From contig NZ_MAUE01000047.1 of NCBI RefSeq assembly GCF_001702265.1, positions 1 to 64,000 on the forward strand: a stretch of 64,000 bases of DNA. Reading direction: 5' to 3'. Under the pieces are notes generated by a model. That model was not told the origin of the DNA. It did no database searches and saw only the letters and a program-made list of their open reading frames with translations. Origin of the DNA: Pseudomonas aylmerensis. Its GTDB lineage: Bacteria > Pseudomonadota > Gammaproteobacteria > Pseudomonadales > Pseudomonadaceae. Shown piece after piece: positions 30,651 through 38,905 of the stretch (position 1 is its first letter; every line of letters begins with the position of its first letter). A program made the position numbers and the translations under genes.

Positions 30651-31007
30651 ATGGCCCGTATTGCAGGCGTTAACATTCCAGATAACAAGCACACTGTTAT
30701 CTCGCTGACCTACATCTATGGTGTTGGTCGCACTACTGCGCAGAAAATTTGCGCAGTTGCTGGGGTAAACCCAGCCGCTAAGATCAAGGATCTGAGCGAC
30801 GAGCAGATTGAACAGCTGCGTGGCGAAGTGGCGAAGTTCACCACTGAAGGTGACCTGCGTCGCGAAATCAACATGAAAATCAAGCGTTTGATGGACCTCG
30901 GTTGCTATCGCGGTCTGCGTCATCGTCGTGGTCTTCCAGTACGCGGTCAGCGTACCAAGACTAACGCGCGTACCCGTAAAGGTCCGCGTAAGCCGATCCG
31001 CAAGTAA
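30651..31007 (+). CDS. rpsM: 30S ribosomal protein S13
   Basis: S13 contacts the P-site tRNA and forms bridges B1a/b. The 118-residue protein starts MARIAGVNIPDNKHTVISLT and has the C-terminal GLRHRRGLPVRGQRTKTNAR signature. Confidence 0.98.
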   Translation: MARIAGVNIPDNKHTVISLTYIYGVGRTTAQKICAVAGVNPAAKIKDLSDEQIEQLRGEVAKFTTEGDLRREINMKIKRLMDLGCYRGLRHRRGLPVRGQRTKTNARTRKGPRKPIRK

Positions 31008-31037
31008 TCGCCCCAGCGAATCGACAGGAAAATTATC

Positions 31038-31427
31038 ATGGCAAAACCTGCTGCTCGTCCTCGTAAAAAAGTTAAAAAGACAGTGGTTGATGGCATCGCC
31101 CACATCCATGCTTCTTTTAACAACACCATCGTGACCATCACCGACCGTCAAGGTAACGCGCTTTCTTGGGCTACCTCCGGTGGTTCGGGTTTCCGCGGTT
31201 CCCGCAAGTCCACCCCGTTTGCTGCTCAAGTAGCTGCTGAACGTGCTGGTCAAGCTGCGCTGGAATACGGCCTGAAAAACCTCGACGTTAACGTCAAAGG
31301 TCCAGGTCCAGGTCGTGAGTCTGCTGTCCGTGCTTTGAACGGCTGTGGCTATAAGATCGCCAGCATCACCGACGTGACGCCAATCCCGCACAACGGGTGC
31401 CGTCCGCCGAAGAAGCGCCGCGTGTAA
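31038..31427 (+). CDS. rpsK: 30S ribosomal protein S11
   Basis: S11 lines the mRNA exit path of the platform. The 129-residue product has HASFNNTIVTITDRQGNAL and the C-terminal DVTPIPHNGCRPPKKRRV signature. Confidence 0.98.
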   Translation: MAKPAARPRKKVKKTVVDGIAHIHASFNNTIVTITDRQGNALSWATSGGSGFRGSRKSTPFAAQVAAERAGQAALEYGLKNLDVNVKGPGPGRESAVRALNGCGYKIASITDVTPIPHNGCRPPKKRRV

Positions 31428-31445
31428 TCCAGGAGATTGTAAAGA

Positions 31446-32066
31446 ATGGCTCGTTACATTGGTCCAAAATGCAAACTCGCTCGTCGCGAAGGCACCGATC
31501 TCTTCCTGAAGAGCGGCGTGCGCGCGATCGAATCGAAGTGCAACATTGAAGCAGCACCTGGTATCCACGGCCAACGCCGCGGTCGCCAGTCCGATTACGG
31601 CACCCAACTGCGTGAAAAGCAGAAGGTCCGTCGTATCTACGGCGTTCTCGAGCGTCAGTTCAGCGGCTACTACAAAGAAGCTGCTGGCAAGAAAGGTGCA
31701 ACCGGTGAAAACCTGCTGCAACTGCTCGAATGCCGTCTGGACAACGTTGTATACCGTATGGGCTTTGGTTCGACTCGTGCCGAATCCCGTCAGCTGGTAT
31801 CGCACAAGTCGATCAGCGTTAACGGTCAGACCGTAAACGTTCCGTCCTACCAGGTTCGTGCTGGTGACGTGGTCGCAGTTCGCGAGAAAGCAAAAAACCA
31901 ACTTCGCATTGTCCAAGCTCTCGATCTGTGTGCCCAACGTGGCCGCGTAGAATGGGTAGAAGTAGACACTGAGAAGAAGTCGGGCGTTTTCAAGAACGTT
32001 CCTGCTCGCAGTGATCTGTCCGCCGACATCAACGAAAGCCTGATTGTCGAGCTCTACTCCAAGTAA
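31446..32066 (+). CDS. rpsD: 30S ribosomal protein S4
   Basis: S4 initiates 30S assembly and in E. coli represses the alpha operon by binding a leader pseudoknot. The 206-residue protein has the S4 RNA-binding domain (about 96-160: LECRLDNVVYRMGFGSTRAE). I did not detect the E. coli-type pseudoknot by eye in the rpsM leader. Confidence 0.98.
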   Translation: MARYIGPKCKLARREGTDLFLKSGVRAIESKCNIEAAPGIHGQRRGRQSDYGTQLREKQKVRRIYGVLERQFSGYYKEAAGKKGATGENLLQLLECRLDNVVYRMGFGSTRAESRQLVSHKSISVNGQTVNVPSYQVRAGDVVAVREKAKNQLRIVQALDLCAQRGRVEWVEVDTEKKSGVFKNVPARSDLSADINESLIVELYSK

Positions 32067-32088
32067 GGGCTAGAAAATAGGTGCATCC

Positions 32089-33090
32089 ATGCAGATTTCG
32101 GTAAATGAGTTCCTGACACCCCGCCACATTGATGTGCAGGTTGTCAGTCCAACCCGCGCCAAGATCACTCTCGAGCCTCTCGAGCGTGGTTTTGGCCACA
32201 CCCTGGGCAACGCGCTGCGCCGCATCCTGTTGTCCTCAATGCCCGGCTGTGCAGTAGTCGAGGCCGAGATTGACGGTGTGCTCCACGAGTACAGCGCCAT
32301 CGAAGGTGTACAGGAAGACGTAATTGAAATCCTGTTGAACCTTAAAGGTCTGGCTATCAAGCTGCACGGCCGTGACGAAGTTACGCTGACCTTGTCGAAG
32401 AAGGGTTCGGGGGTGGTTACCGCTGCCGATATTCAGCTGGATCATGATGTCGAGATCGTTAACCCCGATCACGTAATCGCTAACCTGGCGTCTAACGGCG
32501 CCCTGAACATGAAGCTCACCGTAGCTCGTGGTCGTGGTTATGAACCGGCCGACTCGCGTCAGAGCGATGAAGACGAAAGCCGCAGCATTGGTCGCTTGCA
32601 GCTTGACTCTTCGTTCAGCCCGGTTCGCCGTATCGCATACGTGGTGGAAAACGCCCGTGTCGAGCAGCGTACTAACCTGGACAAGCTGGTTATTGATCTG
32701 GAAACCAACGGTACTCTGGATCCTGAAGAGGCTATCCGCCGCGCTGCAACCATTCTGCAACAGCAGTTGGCTGCGTTCGTCGACCTCAAAGGTGACAGCG
32801 AACCAGTGGTAATCGAGCAGGAAGACGAGATCGATCCGATCCTGCTTCGCCCGGTTGACGATCTGGAACTGACTGTACGTTCGGCTAACTGCCTTAAGGC
32901 GGAAAACATTTACTACATCGGCGACCTGATTCAGCGTACCGAAGTAGAACTGTTGAAGACTCCGAACCTGGGCAAGAAATCCTTGACTGAAATCAAGGAC
33001 GTTCTGGCCTCCCGCGGTCTGTCCCTCGGCATGCGCCTCGACAACTGGCCGCCTGCAAGTCTTAAGAAGGACGACAAGGCGACTGCCTGA
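32089..33090 (+). CDS. rpoA: DNA-directed RNA polymerase subunit alpha
   Basis: The alpha subunit dimerises through its N-terminal domain to assemble polymerase, and its C-terminal domain binds UP elements and activators. The 333 residues show the NTD (ERGFGHTLGNALRRILLSSM), an acidic linker around 240 and the CTD (LTVRSANCLKAENIYYIGDL, then LGKKSLTEIK). Confidence 0.99.
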   Translation: MQISVNEFLTPRHIDVQVVSPTRAKITLEPLERGFGHTLGNALRRILLSSMPGCAVVEAEIDGVLHEYSAIEGVQEDVIEILLNLKGLAIKLHGRDEVTLTLSKKGSGVVTAADIQLDHDVEIVNPDHVIANLASNGALNMKLTVARGRGYEPADSRQSDEDESRSIGRLQLDSSFSPVRRIAYVVENARVEQRTNLDKLVIDLETNGTLDPEEAIRRAATILQQQLAAFVDLKGDSEPVVIEQEDEIDPILLRPVDDLELTVRSANCLKAENIYYIGDLIQRTEVELLKTPNLGKKSLTEIKDVLASRGLSLGMRLDNWPPASLKKDDKATA

Positions 33091-33131
33091 TCGTCGTAAT
33101 CACCGAACGTGAGTTTGGTAAGGAATGAACC

Positions 33132-33518
33132 ATGCGTCATCGTAAAAGTGGTCGTCACCTGAGCCGTACCAGCTCGCACCGCAAGGCCATGTTCCAAAAC
33201 ATGGCGGTGTCGCTGTTCGAGCACGAGCTGATCAAAACTACACTGCCGAAAGCTAAAGAACTGCGTCGCGTTGCTGAGCCGCTGATTACTTTGGCCAAGA
33301 CAGACAGCCTGGCTAACCGCCGTCTGGCTTTCGACCGTACTCGTTCGAAAGCTATCGTTGGTAAGCTCTTCAACGACCTGGGCAAGCGTTACGCTACCCG
33401 TGAGGGTGGCTACCTGCGCATCCTCAAGTGCGGTTTCCGCGCTGGCGACAACGCGCCTATGGCGTACGTCGAGTTGGTTGATCGTGCTACTGCTGGCGAA
33501 GCTGTAAGCGCCGAGTAA
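33132..33518 (+). CDS. rplQ: 50S ribosomal protein L17
   Basis: L17 lies at the tunnel exit. The 128-residue protein starts [20 protein letters not shown] and ends the alpha operon; a strong terminator follows 20 bp later. Confidence 0.98.
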
Positions 33519-33538
33519 GTCGACAAGCTGTAACGAAG

Positions 33539-33563
33539 AACCGGGCCTAGTGCCCGGTTTTTT
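33539..33563 (+). terminator. Rho-independent terminator of the alpha operon
   Basis: An 8-bp stem (AACCGGGC with GCCCGGTT), CTAGT loop and TTTT tail directly after rplQ. It closes the ribosomal superoperon. Confidence 0.9.
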
Positions 33564-33675
33564 GTGCCCGTAATAAAAGCGCCACGTGTACAAGCTTTCG
33601 TCAGGTCAAGATTGGCACTATGAATGAAGGGATTGTCGGTAGTTTTTCTCTATTGATGTCTGCAATTTAATGAAT

Positions 33676-33704
33676 TTGTAGACGTCATGTTGATGATCGA
33701 TACT
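33676..33704 (+). promoter_or_regulatory. Candidate katA promoter
   Basis: TTGTAG (33676-33681) and GATACT (33699-33704) are 17 bp apart in the 193-bp gap before katA. An imperfect inverted repeat GTCTGCAATT...AATTTGTAGAC just upstream (about 33657-33683) could bind a regulator; OxyR controls katA in other pseudomonads but I cannot assign the site. Confidence 0.4.
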
Positions 33705-33756
33705 TCCTCCAAGCCGATAGCCGGCAGTTCCAAGTCCGACCTGAGGAAAATTGAGC

Positions 33757-35205
33757 ATGAGCCAGAACAAAATCCTTACTACTGCCAGTGGCGCGCCCGT
33801 TGCGGATAACCAGAATTCCCGTTCCGCCGGCCCTCGTGGCCCGCTGCTTCTTGACGACTTTCACCTGATCGAGAAGCTTGCCCATTTCAACCGTGAGAAC
33901 ATCCCTGAGCGTCGCGTACACGCCAAAGGCTCGGGTGCTTACGGTACATTCACCGTGACAAAAGACATTACTCAATACACCAGCGCCAAACTGTTCGAGT
34001 CTATTGGCAAGCAAACCCCAACCTTCCTGCGGTTTTCCACGGTAGGCGGCGAGCGTGGTTCGGCTGACACCGAGCGCGATCCGCGTGGTTTCGCCCTGAA
34101 GTTCTACACCGAAGAAGGCAACTGGGACATCGTGGGTAACAACACGCCGGTATTCTTCATTCGCGATCCATTGAAGTTCCCTGACTTCATCCACACGCAG
34201 AAGCGTCTGCCGCAAAGCAACTTGAAAAGCGCGCAGATGATGTGGGACTTCTGGTCGCACTCCCCTGAGGCGCTGCACCAGGTCACCATCCTGTTTTCGG
34301 ACCGTGGCATCCCCGATGGCTACCGTCACATGCACGGCTTCGGCAGCCATACCTACAGCCTGATCAACGCCAAGGGCGAGCGTCACTGGGTGAAGTGGCA
34401 CTACAAGACCAAGCAAGGCATCAAGAACCTGGCGCCTGCCGAGGCTGCACGCCTGGCCGGGACCGATCCTGATTACGCCCAGCGCGACTTGTTCGGTGCA
34501 ATCGAGCGCGGTGATTTCCCGAAATGGCGCGTCTGCATCCAGATCATGACTGAAGCCCAGGCAAACGCTCACTATGAGAACCCTTTCGACGTGACCAAGA
34601 CCTGGTCGCAGAAGGAGTTTCCGCTGATCGAAGTGGGTGAGCTGGAGCTCAATCGCAATCCGCAGAACTATTTCGCCGAAGTGGAACAAGCTGCGTTCGG
34701 TCCGAGCAACATGGTGCCAGGTGTTGGCTTGTCGCCAGACCGCATGCTGCAGGGGCGTGTGTTCGCGTACGCAGATGCCCACCGCTACCGCGTCGGCACG
34801 AATCACCAGCAACTGCCGGTGAATGCCCCGCGTAGCCCGGTAAATAGCTACCAGCGTGACGGCTCGATGGCATTCGGCAGCAACGGTGGTGCGGCGCCCA
34901 ACTATGAGCCCAACAGCTACAGTGACGCACCGAAGCAAGCGCCGCAGTACGCTGAGCCTGCCCTGGCGCTGAGCGGTGCCGCGGATCGCTACGATCACCG
35001 CGAAGACACCGATTACTACAGCCATGCAGGTGCGCTGTTCCGCCTGATGAATGATGAGCAGAAAGCATTGCTCACCAGTAACATCGCCGGTGCAATGTCC
35101 GGGGTTTCCAGCGATGTGGTTCAGCGTCAATTGCAGCACTTCTACAAGGCAGACCCTGCTTATGGAGAAGCAATCGCAAAGGCACTGGGTGTATCGCTTA
35201 ACTAA
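33757..35205 (+). CDS. katA: Monofunctional heme catalase KatA (clade 3)
   Basis: KatA dismutates hydrogen peroxide to water and oxygen. The 482-residue protein is a small-subunit catalase: distal His55 in RRVHAKGSGAYG, Asn128 in DIVGNNTPVFF, and the proximal heme ligand Tyr338 in RVFAYADAHRYR. The ATG at 33757 has a GAGG site 10 bp upstream; an in-frame TTG at 33751 is not needed. The katA-ferritin pair is conserved in Pseudomonas and links peroxide defence with iron storage. No N-terminal export signal is visible, so it acts in the cytoplasm. Confidence 0.97.
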   Translation: MSQNKILTTASGAPVADNQNSRSAGPRGPLLLDDFHLIEKLAHFNRENIPERRVHAKGSGAYGTFTVTKDITQYTSAKLFESIGKQTPTFLRFSTVGGERGSADTERDPRGFALKFYTEEGNWDIVGNNTPVFFIRDPLKFPDFIHTQKRLPQSNLKSAQMMWDFWSHSPEALHQVTILFSDRGIPDGYRHMHGFGSHTYSLINAKGERHWVKWHYKTKQGIKNLAPAEAARLAGTDPDYAQRDLFGAIERGDFPKWRVCIQIMTEAQANAHYENPFDVTKTWSQKEFPLIEVGELELNRNPQNYFAEVEQAAFGPSNMVPGVGLSPDRMLQGRVFAYADAHRYRVGTNHQQLPVNAPRSPVNSYQRDGSMAFGSNGGAAPNYEPNSYSDAPKQAPQYAEPALALSGAADRYDHREDTDYYSHAGALFRLMNDEQKALLTSNIAGAMSGVSSDVVQRQLQHFYKADPAYGEAIAKALGVSLN

Positions 35206-35222
35206 CTCTAAACGATAAGCAG

Positions 35223-35247
35223 AACCGCCCTCATTTGGGCGGTTTTT
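35223..35247 (+). terminator. Rho-independent terminator after katA
   Basis: An 8-bp stem (AACCGCCC with GGGCGGTT), TCATTT loop and TTT tail, 17 bp after the katA stop. It implies the ferritin gene has its own promoter. Confidence 0.88.
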
Positions 35248-35302
35248 GCGTTATTTCAGCTACTTTTCTCCGGAAATCTTCACTTTTCTGCCGTTGATCC
35301 CG

Positions 35303-35316
35303 TGACCTATAGGTCA
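35303..35316. promoter_or_regulatory. Perfect 14-bp palindrome upstream of the ferritin gene
   Basis: TGACCTATAGGTCA is a perfect palindrome 44 bp before the ferritin start codon. Its position fits an operator or activator site, but it does not match Fur, OxyR or SoxR sites as I know them. Confidence 0.35.
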
Positions 35317-35360
35317 GCATGGTTCAAACTACAGGCTTTCAAGCAGGGAGATGTAGGGCG

Positions 35361-35825
35361 ATGCAAGGTCACCCCGACGTAATCGATTACCTCAACACGT
35401 TGCTGACGGGCGAACTGGCAGCTCGTGACCAATATTTCATCCACTCGCGTATGTACGAAGACTGGGGCTTTACCGAGCTCTACGAGCGTATCAACCACGA
35501 AATGGAAGAAGAGGCACAGCACGCCGACGCTCTGATGCGACGTATCCTGATGCTCGAAGGCACGCCACGTATGCGGCCCGACGATCTGGATGTGGGCACC
35601 ACGGTGCCTGACATGCTCGCTGCCGATCTTCGCCTCGAGTACAAGGTCCGTGCCGCCCTCTGCAAAGGCATCGAGCTTTGCGAGCAGCACAACGACTACG
35701 TCACCCGGGAAATCCTGCGGGTGCAGTTGAACGATACCGAAGAAGATCACACCTACTGGCTGGAAAAACAGCTGGGCCTGATCAAGCTGATCGGCCTGGA
35801 GAACTACCTGCAATCGCAGTTCTGA
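35361..35825 (+). CDS. ftnA: Bacterioferritin-family ferritin lacking the heme ligand (FtnA-like)
   Basis: This 24-mer type iron-storage protein oxidises Fe2+ at a di-iron centre and stores it. The 154 residues align without gaps to E. coli bacterioferritin over the first 67. Ferroxidase ligands Glu18, Glu51, His54, Glu93 and the late Glu/His pair (EEDHTYW) are kept, but position 52, the heme methionine of true bacterioferritins, is Ala. P. aeruginosa FtnA (once called BfrA), also next to katA, has this property. The start at 35361 gives the usual MQGHPDVIDYLN; an in-frame ATG at 35319 is rejected. Confidence 0.93.
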   Translation: MQGHPDVIDYLNTLLTGELAARDQYFIHSRMYEDWGFTELYERINHEMEEEAQHADALMRRILMLEGTPRMRPDDLDVGTTVPDMLAADLRLEYKVRAALCKGIELCEQHNDYVTREILRVQLNDTEEDHTYWLEKQLGLIKLIGLENYLQSQF

Positions 35826-35836
35826 TTTCCGGCTAC

Positions 35837-35876
35837 AAAAAAGCCCCTGTCATCTTGAAGTGACAGGGGCTTTTTA
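35837..35876. terminator. Bidirectional terminator between ftnA and uvrA
   Basis: A long stem (AAAAAGCCCCTGTCA with TGACAGGGGCTTTTT) with an eight-base loop has A-rich and T-rich flanks, so it can end transcription from both converging genes. Confidence 0.92.
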
Positions 35877-35891
35877 TTGGGCCCGGGAAGG

Positions 35892-38726
35892 TCAGGCCTG
35901 ATCGCGCGCCAGCAGCGGTTTCAAGTAGTAACCGGTGTGGGACTGTGGCATCTCGGAGACCTGCTCCGGCGTCCCCACTGCAATGATCTGGCCGCCCTTG
36001 GAGCCGCCTTCCGGTCCCAGGTCTACCAGCCAGTCGGCGGTCTTGATCACATCCAGGTTGTGCTCGATCACTACCACGGTGTTGCCGTGGTCCCGCAGGC
36101 GGTGCAGCACGTCCAGCAGTTGCTGGATATCCGCGAAGTGCAGGCCGGTGGTTGGCTCATCGAGGATATACAAGGTCTTGCCTGTATCGCGTTTGGACAG
36201 CTCGCGCGACAACTTCACCCGCTGCGCTTCACCGCCGGACAGGGTGGTCGCCGATTGCCCCAGCTTGATATACGACAGGCCCACATCCATCAGTGTCTGC
36301 AGCTTGCGCGCCAACGCCGGGACGGCGTCGAAGAACACCCGGGCTTCCTCGATGGTCATCTCGAGGGTTTCGTGGATGCTCTTGCCCTTGTATTTGATCT
36401 CCAGGGTTTCGCGGTTATAGCGCTTGCTCTTGCACACATCGCATGGCACGTAGATGTCCGGCAGGAAGTGCATCTCGACCTTGATCAAGCCATCGCCCTG
36501 GCAGGCCTCGCAGCGGCCACCCTTGACGTTGAACGAGAACCGGCCCGGCCCGTAGCCCCGCGAGCGGGACTCCGGTACACCGGCGAACAGCTCGCGAATC
36601 GGCGTGAACAGCCCTGTATAGGTTGCCGGATTGGAGCGCGGTGTACGGCCAATCGGGCTCTGGTCGATATCGACCACCTTGTCCAGGTGTTCCAGGCCCT
36701 TGATGCTGTCGTGCGCCGCAGCTTCCAGCGTAGTTGCGCCATTCAGGGCGGTGGCACTCAGCGGGAACAGCGTGTTGTTGATCAGCGTCGACTTGCCCGA
36801 GCCGGACACGCCGGTCACGCAGGTCAGCAGGCCCAAGGGGATTTCCAGGTCCACGTTGCGCAGGTTGTTGCCACGCGCTCCCTTGAGGTGCAGCGCGAGC
36901 TTCTTGTTGCGCGGAGTGCGCTTGGCCGGCACTTCAATCTTCACGCGGCCAGACAAGTATTTGCCGGTCAGCGAGTCCGGGTGGGCCATGACTTCGGCAG
37001 GTGTGCCTTCAGCGACGATATGTCCGCCATGCACACCCGCACCCGGGCCAATGTCGACGACATAATCCGCCAGGCGGATCGCGTCTTCATCGTGCTCGAC
37101 CACGATCACCGTGTTGCCGATATCCCGCAGGTGCTTCAGCGTACCCAGGAGGCGATCGTTGTCGCGCTGATGCAGGCCAATCGACGGTTCATCAAGGATA
37201 TACAGCACGCCCACGAGGCCTGCACCGATCTGGCTGGCCAGTCGAATCCGCTGGGCCTCACCGCCGGACAAGGTATCGGCGCTGCGATCCAGCGACAGGT
37301 AGTCCAGGCCCACGTTAACCAGGAACTGCAGGCGCTCGCGGATTTCCTTGAGGATCTTGTCGGCAATTTCCCCGCGGCGTCCGGTCAGCTTCAGTACGCC
37401 AAAGTATTCACAGGCATCGCCGATTGGCAGGTTGGTCACCGCCGGCAGGGTCTTCTCGCCGACCCAAACATGCCGGGCCTCACGGCGCAGGCGCGTGCCA
37501 CGGCAATCCGGGCACGGCTGGGTGCTGAGGAATTTCGCCAGCTCCTCGCGCACGCTTGCCGACTCGGTCTCGCGGTAACGGCGTTCCAGGTTCGGCACGA
37601 TGCCTTCGAACGGGTGCGAGCGCTTGACGATGTCGCCACGGTCGTTCAGGTACTTGAAGTCGACGTTCTGCGAACCACTGCCGTTGAGAATGACCTTCTG
37701 CTGGTCGACCGGCAGTTGGTTGAAGGGCACTTCAAGACTGAACTTATAGTGGGAGGCCAACGACCCGAGCATCTGGAAGTAATAGACGTTGCGCCTGTCC
37801 CAGCCGCGTATCGCCCCTTCCGCCAGTGTCAGTTCGCCATTCACCAGGCGCTTGATGTCGAAGAATTGCTTCACGCCCAGGCCATCACAGGTCGGGCAGG
37901 CGCCGGCCGGGTTGTTGAAGGAAAACAGCTTGGGTTCCAGCTCGCTGATGGCGTGGCCACAGATCGGGCAGGCGAAGCGCGCGGAGAAGATGATCTCTTC
38001 GCCTGGCTCGTCGTCCATCGGCGCGACCAGGGCGATGCCATCGGCCAGCTTCAGCGCGGTCTCGAACGACTCCGCCAAACGCTGCTGCAGGTCGGCGCGC
38101 ACTTTGAAGCGGTCGACCACCACATCGATCGAGTGCTTCTTCTGCTTGTCGAGCTTGGGCGCTTCGTCCAGCTCATAGAGCTTGCCATTGATGCGCGCGC
38201 GTACAAAACCTTGCGCACGCAGCTCTTCGAAGACCGAAAGGTGTTCACCCTTGCGCTCGCGGATCACCGGTGCCAGCAGCATCAGCTTCGCGCCTTCCGG
38301 CTGCGCCAGCACCAGGTCGACCATCTGGCTGACGGTCTGGGCCTCCAGCGGAATGTCGTGGTCCGGGCAGCGTGGAATACCTACTCGCGCGTAGAGCAGG
38401 CGCAGGTAGTCGTAGATTTCGGTAATGGTGCCCACAGTGGAGCGTGGGTTATGGGAGGTCGACTTCTGTTCTATGGAGATCGCCGGCGACAGGCCTTCAA
38501 TGGTGTCGACGTCTGGTTTTTCCATCATCGACAGGAACTGGCGGGCGTAGGCCGACAGCGACTCCACATAGCGGCGCTGGCCTTCGGCATACAGCGTGTC
38601 GAACGCCAGGGACGATTTGCCGGAGCCGGACAGGCCGGTGATGACGATCAGTTTGTCCCGGGGCAGGGTCAGGTCGATGTTCTTCAGGTTGTGGGTTCTA
38701 GCCCCACGAATCAGGATCTTGTCCAA
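35892..38726 (-). CDS. uvrA: Excinuclease ABC subunit A
   Basis: UvrA is the damage-sensing ATPase of nucleotide excision repair. The 944-residue protein has two ABC modules: the first Walker A GLSGSGKSS at 31-39 and a second GVSGSGKSTL near 640, each with an ABC signature (LSGGEAQR). Zinc modules are visible (CPICGH...CPTCDGLG and CEACQGDG...CDVCKSKR). The start MDKILIRGARTHNLKNI is standard. A LexA-type box lies 52 bp upstream, so SOS induction is likely. Confidence 0.98.
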   Translation of the reverse strand: MDKILIRGARTHNLKNIDLTLPRDKLIVITGLSGSGKSSLAFDTLYAEGQRRYVESLSAYARQFLSMMEKPDVDTIEGLSPAISIEQKSTSHNPRSTVGTITEIYDYLRLLYARVGIPRCPDHDIPLEAQTVSQMVDLVLAQPEGAKLMLLAPVIRERKGEHLSVFEELRAQGFVRARINGKLYELDEAPKLDKQKKHSIDVVVDRFKVRADLQQRLAESFETALKLADGIALVAPMDDEPGEEIIFSARFACPICGHAISELEPKLFSFNNPAGACPTCDGLGVKQFFDIKRLVNGELTLAEGAIRGWDRRNVYYFQMLGSLASHYKFSLEVPFNQLPVDQQKVILNGSGSQNVDFKYLNDRGDIVKRSHPFEGIVPNLERRYRETESASVREELAKFLSTQPCPDCRGTRLRREARHVWVGEKTLPAVTNLPIGDACEYFGVLKLTGRRGEIADKILKEIRERLQFLVNVGLDYLSLDRSADTLSGGEAQRIRLASQIGAGLVGVLYILDEPSIGLHQRDNDRLLGTLKHLRDIGNTVIVVEHDEDAIRLADYVVDIGPGAGVHGGHIVAEGTPAEVMAHPDSLTGKYLSGRVKIEVPAKRTPRNKKLALHLKGARGNNLRNVDLEIPLGLLTCVTGVSGSGKSTLINNTLFPLSATALNGATTLEAAAHDSIKGLEHLDKVVDIDQSPIGRTPRSNPATYTGLFTPIRELFAGVPESRSRGYGPGRFSFNVKGGRCEACQGDGLIKVEMHFLPDIYVPCDVCKSKRYNRETLEIKYKGKSIHETLEMTIEEARVFFDAVPALARKLQTLMDVGLSYIKLGQSATTLSGGEAQRVKLSRELSKRDTGKTLYILDEPTTGLHFADIQQLLDVLHRLRDHGNTVVVIEHNLDVIKTADWLVDLGPEGGSKGGQIIAVGTPEQVSEMPQSHTGYYLKPLLARDQA

Positions 38727-38777
38727 GATGGCCTCGCACGGCGGTGCGTAAATAATGCCGGAGTATACGGCTAAAGA

Positions 38778-38793
38778 CTGGATGAATATACAC
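38778..38793 (-). promoter_or_regulatory. LexA (SOS) box upstream of uvrA
   Basis: Read toward uvrA the site is GTGTATATTCATCCAG. The LexA consensus is CTGT(AT)4ACAG, and from memory the E. coli uvrA box is CTGTATATTCATTCAG, differing at two positions. It lies in the 179-bp divergent region and could also affect the MFS gene. Confidence 0.65.
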
Positions 38794-38905
38794 TGTCAAA
38801 AGTCCGCTTGCAGCCTTGCATGAAAGCTGCGCGGCAAACCGCCGCATATACCCTCTCAATCGATGGGACTGGTAGAATCGCCGCCGGTTCACACGAGGTT
38901 TTTCC

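Noticed and set aside
35877..38774. A 965-codon plus-strand open frame opposite uvrA
   Set aside because: UvrA on the minus strand has all family motifs; the plus frame is a GC-driven shadow.
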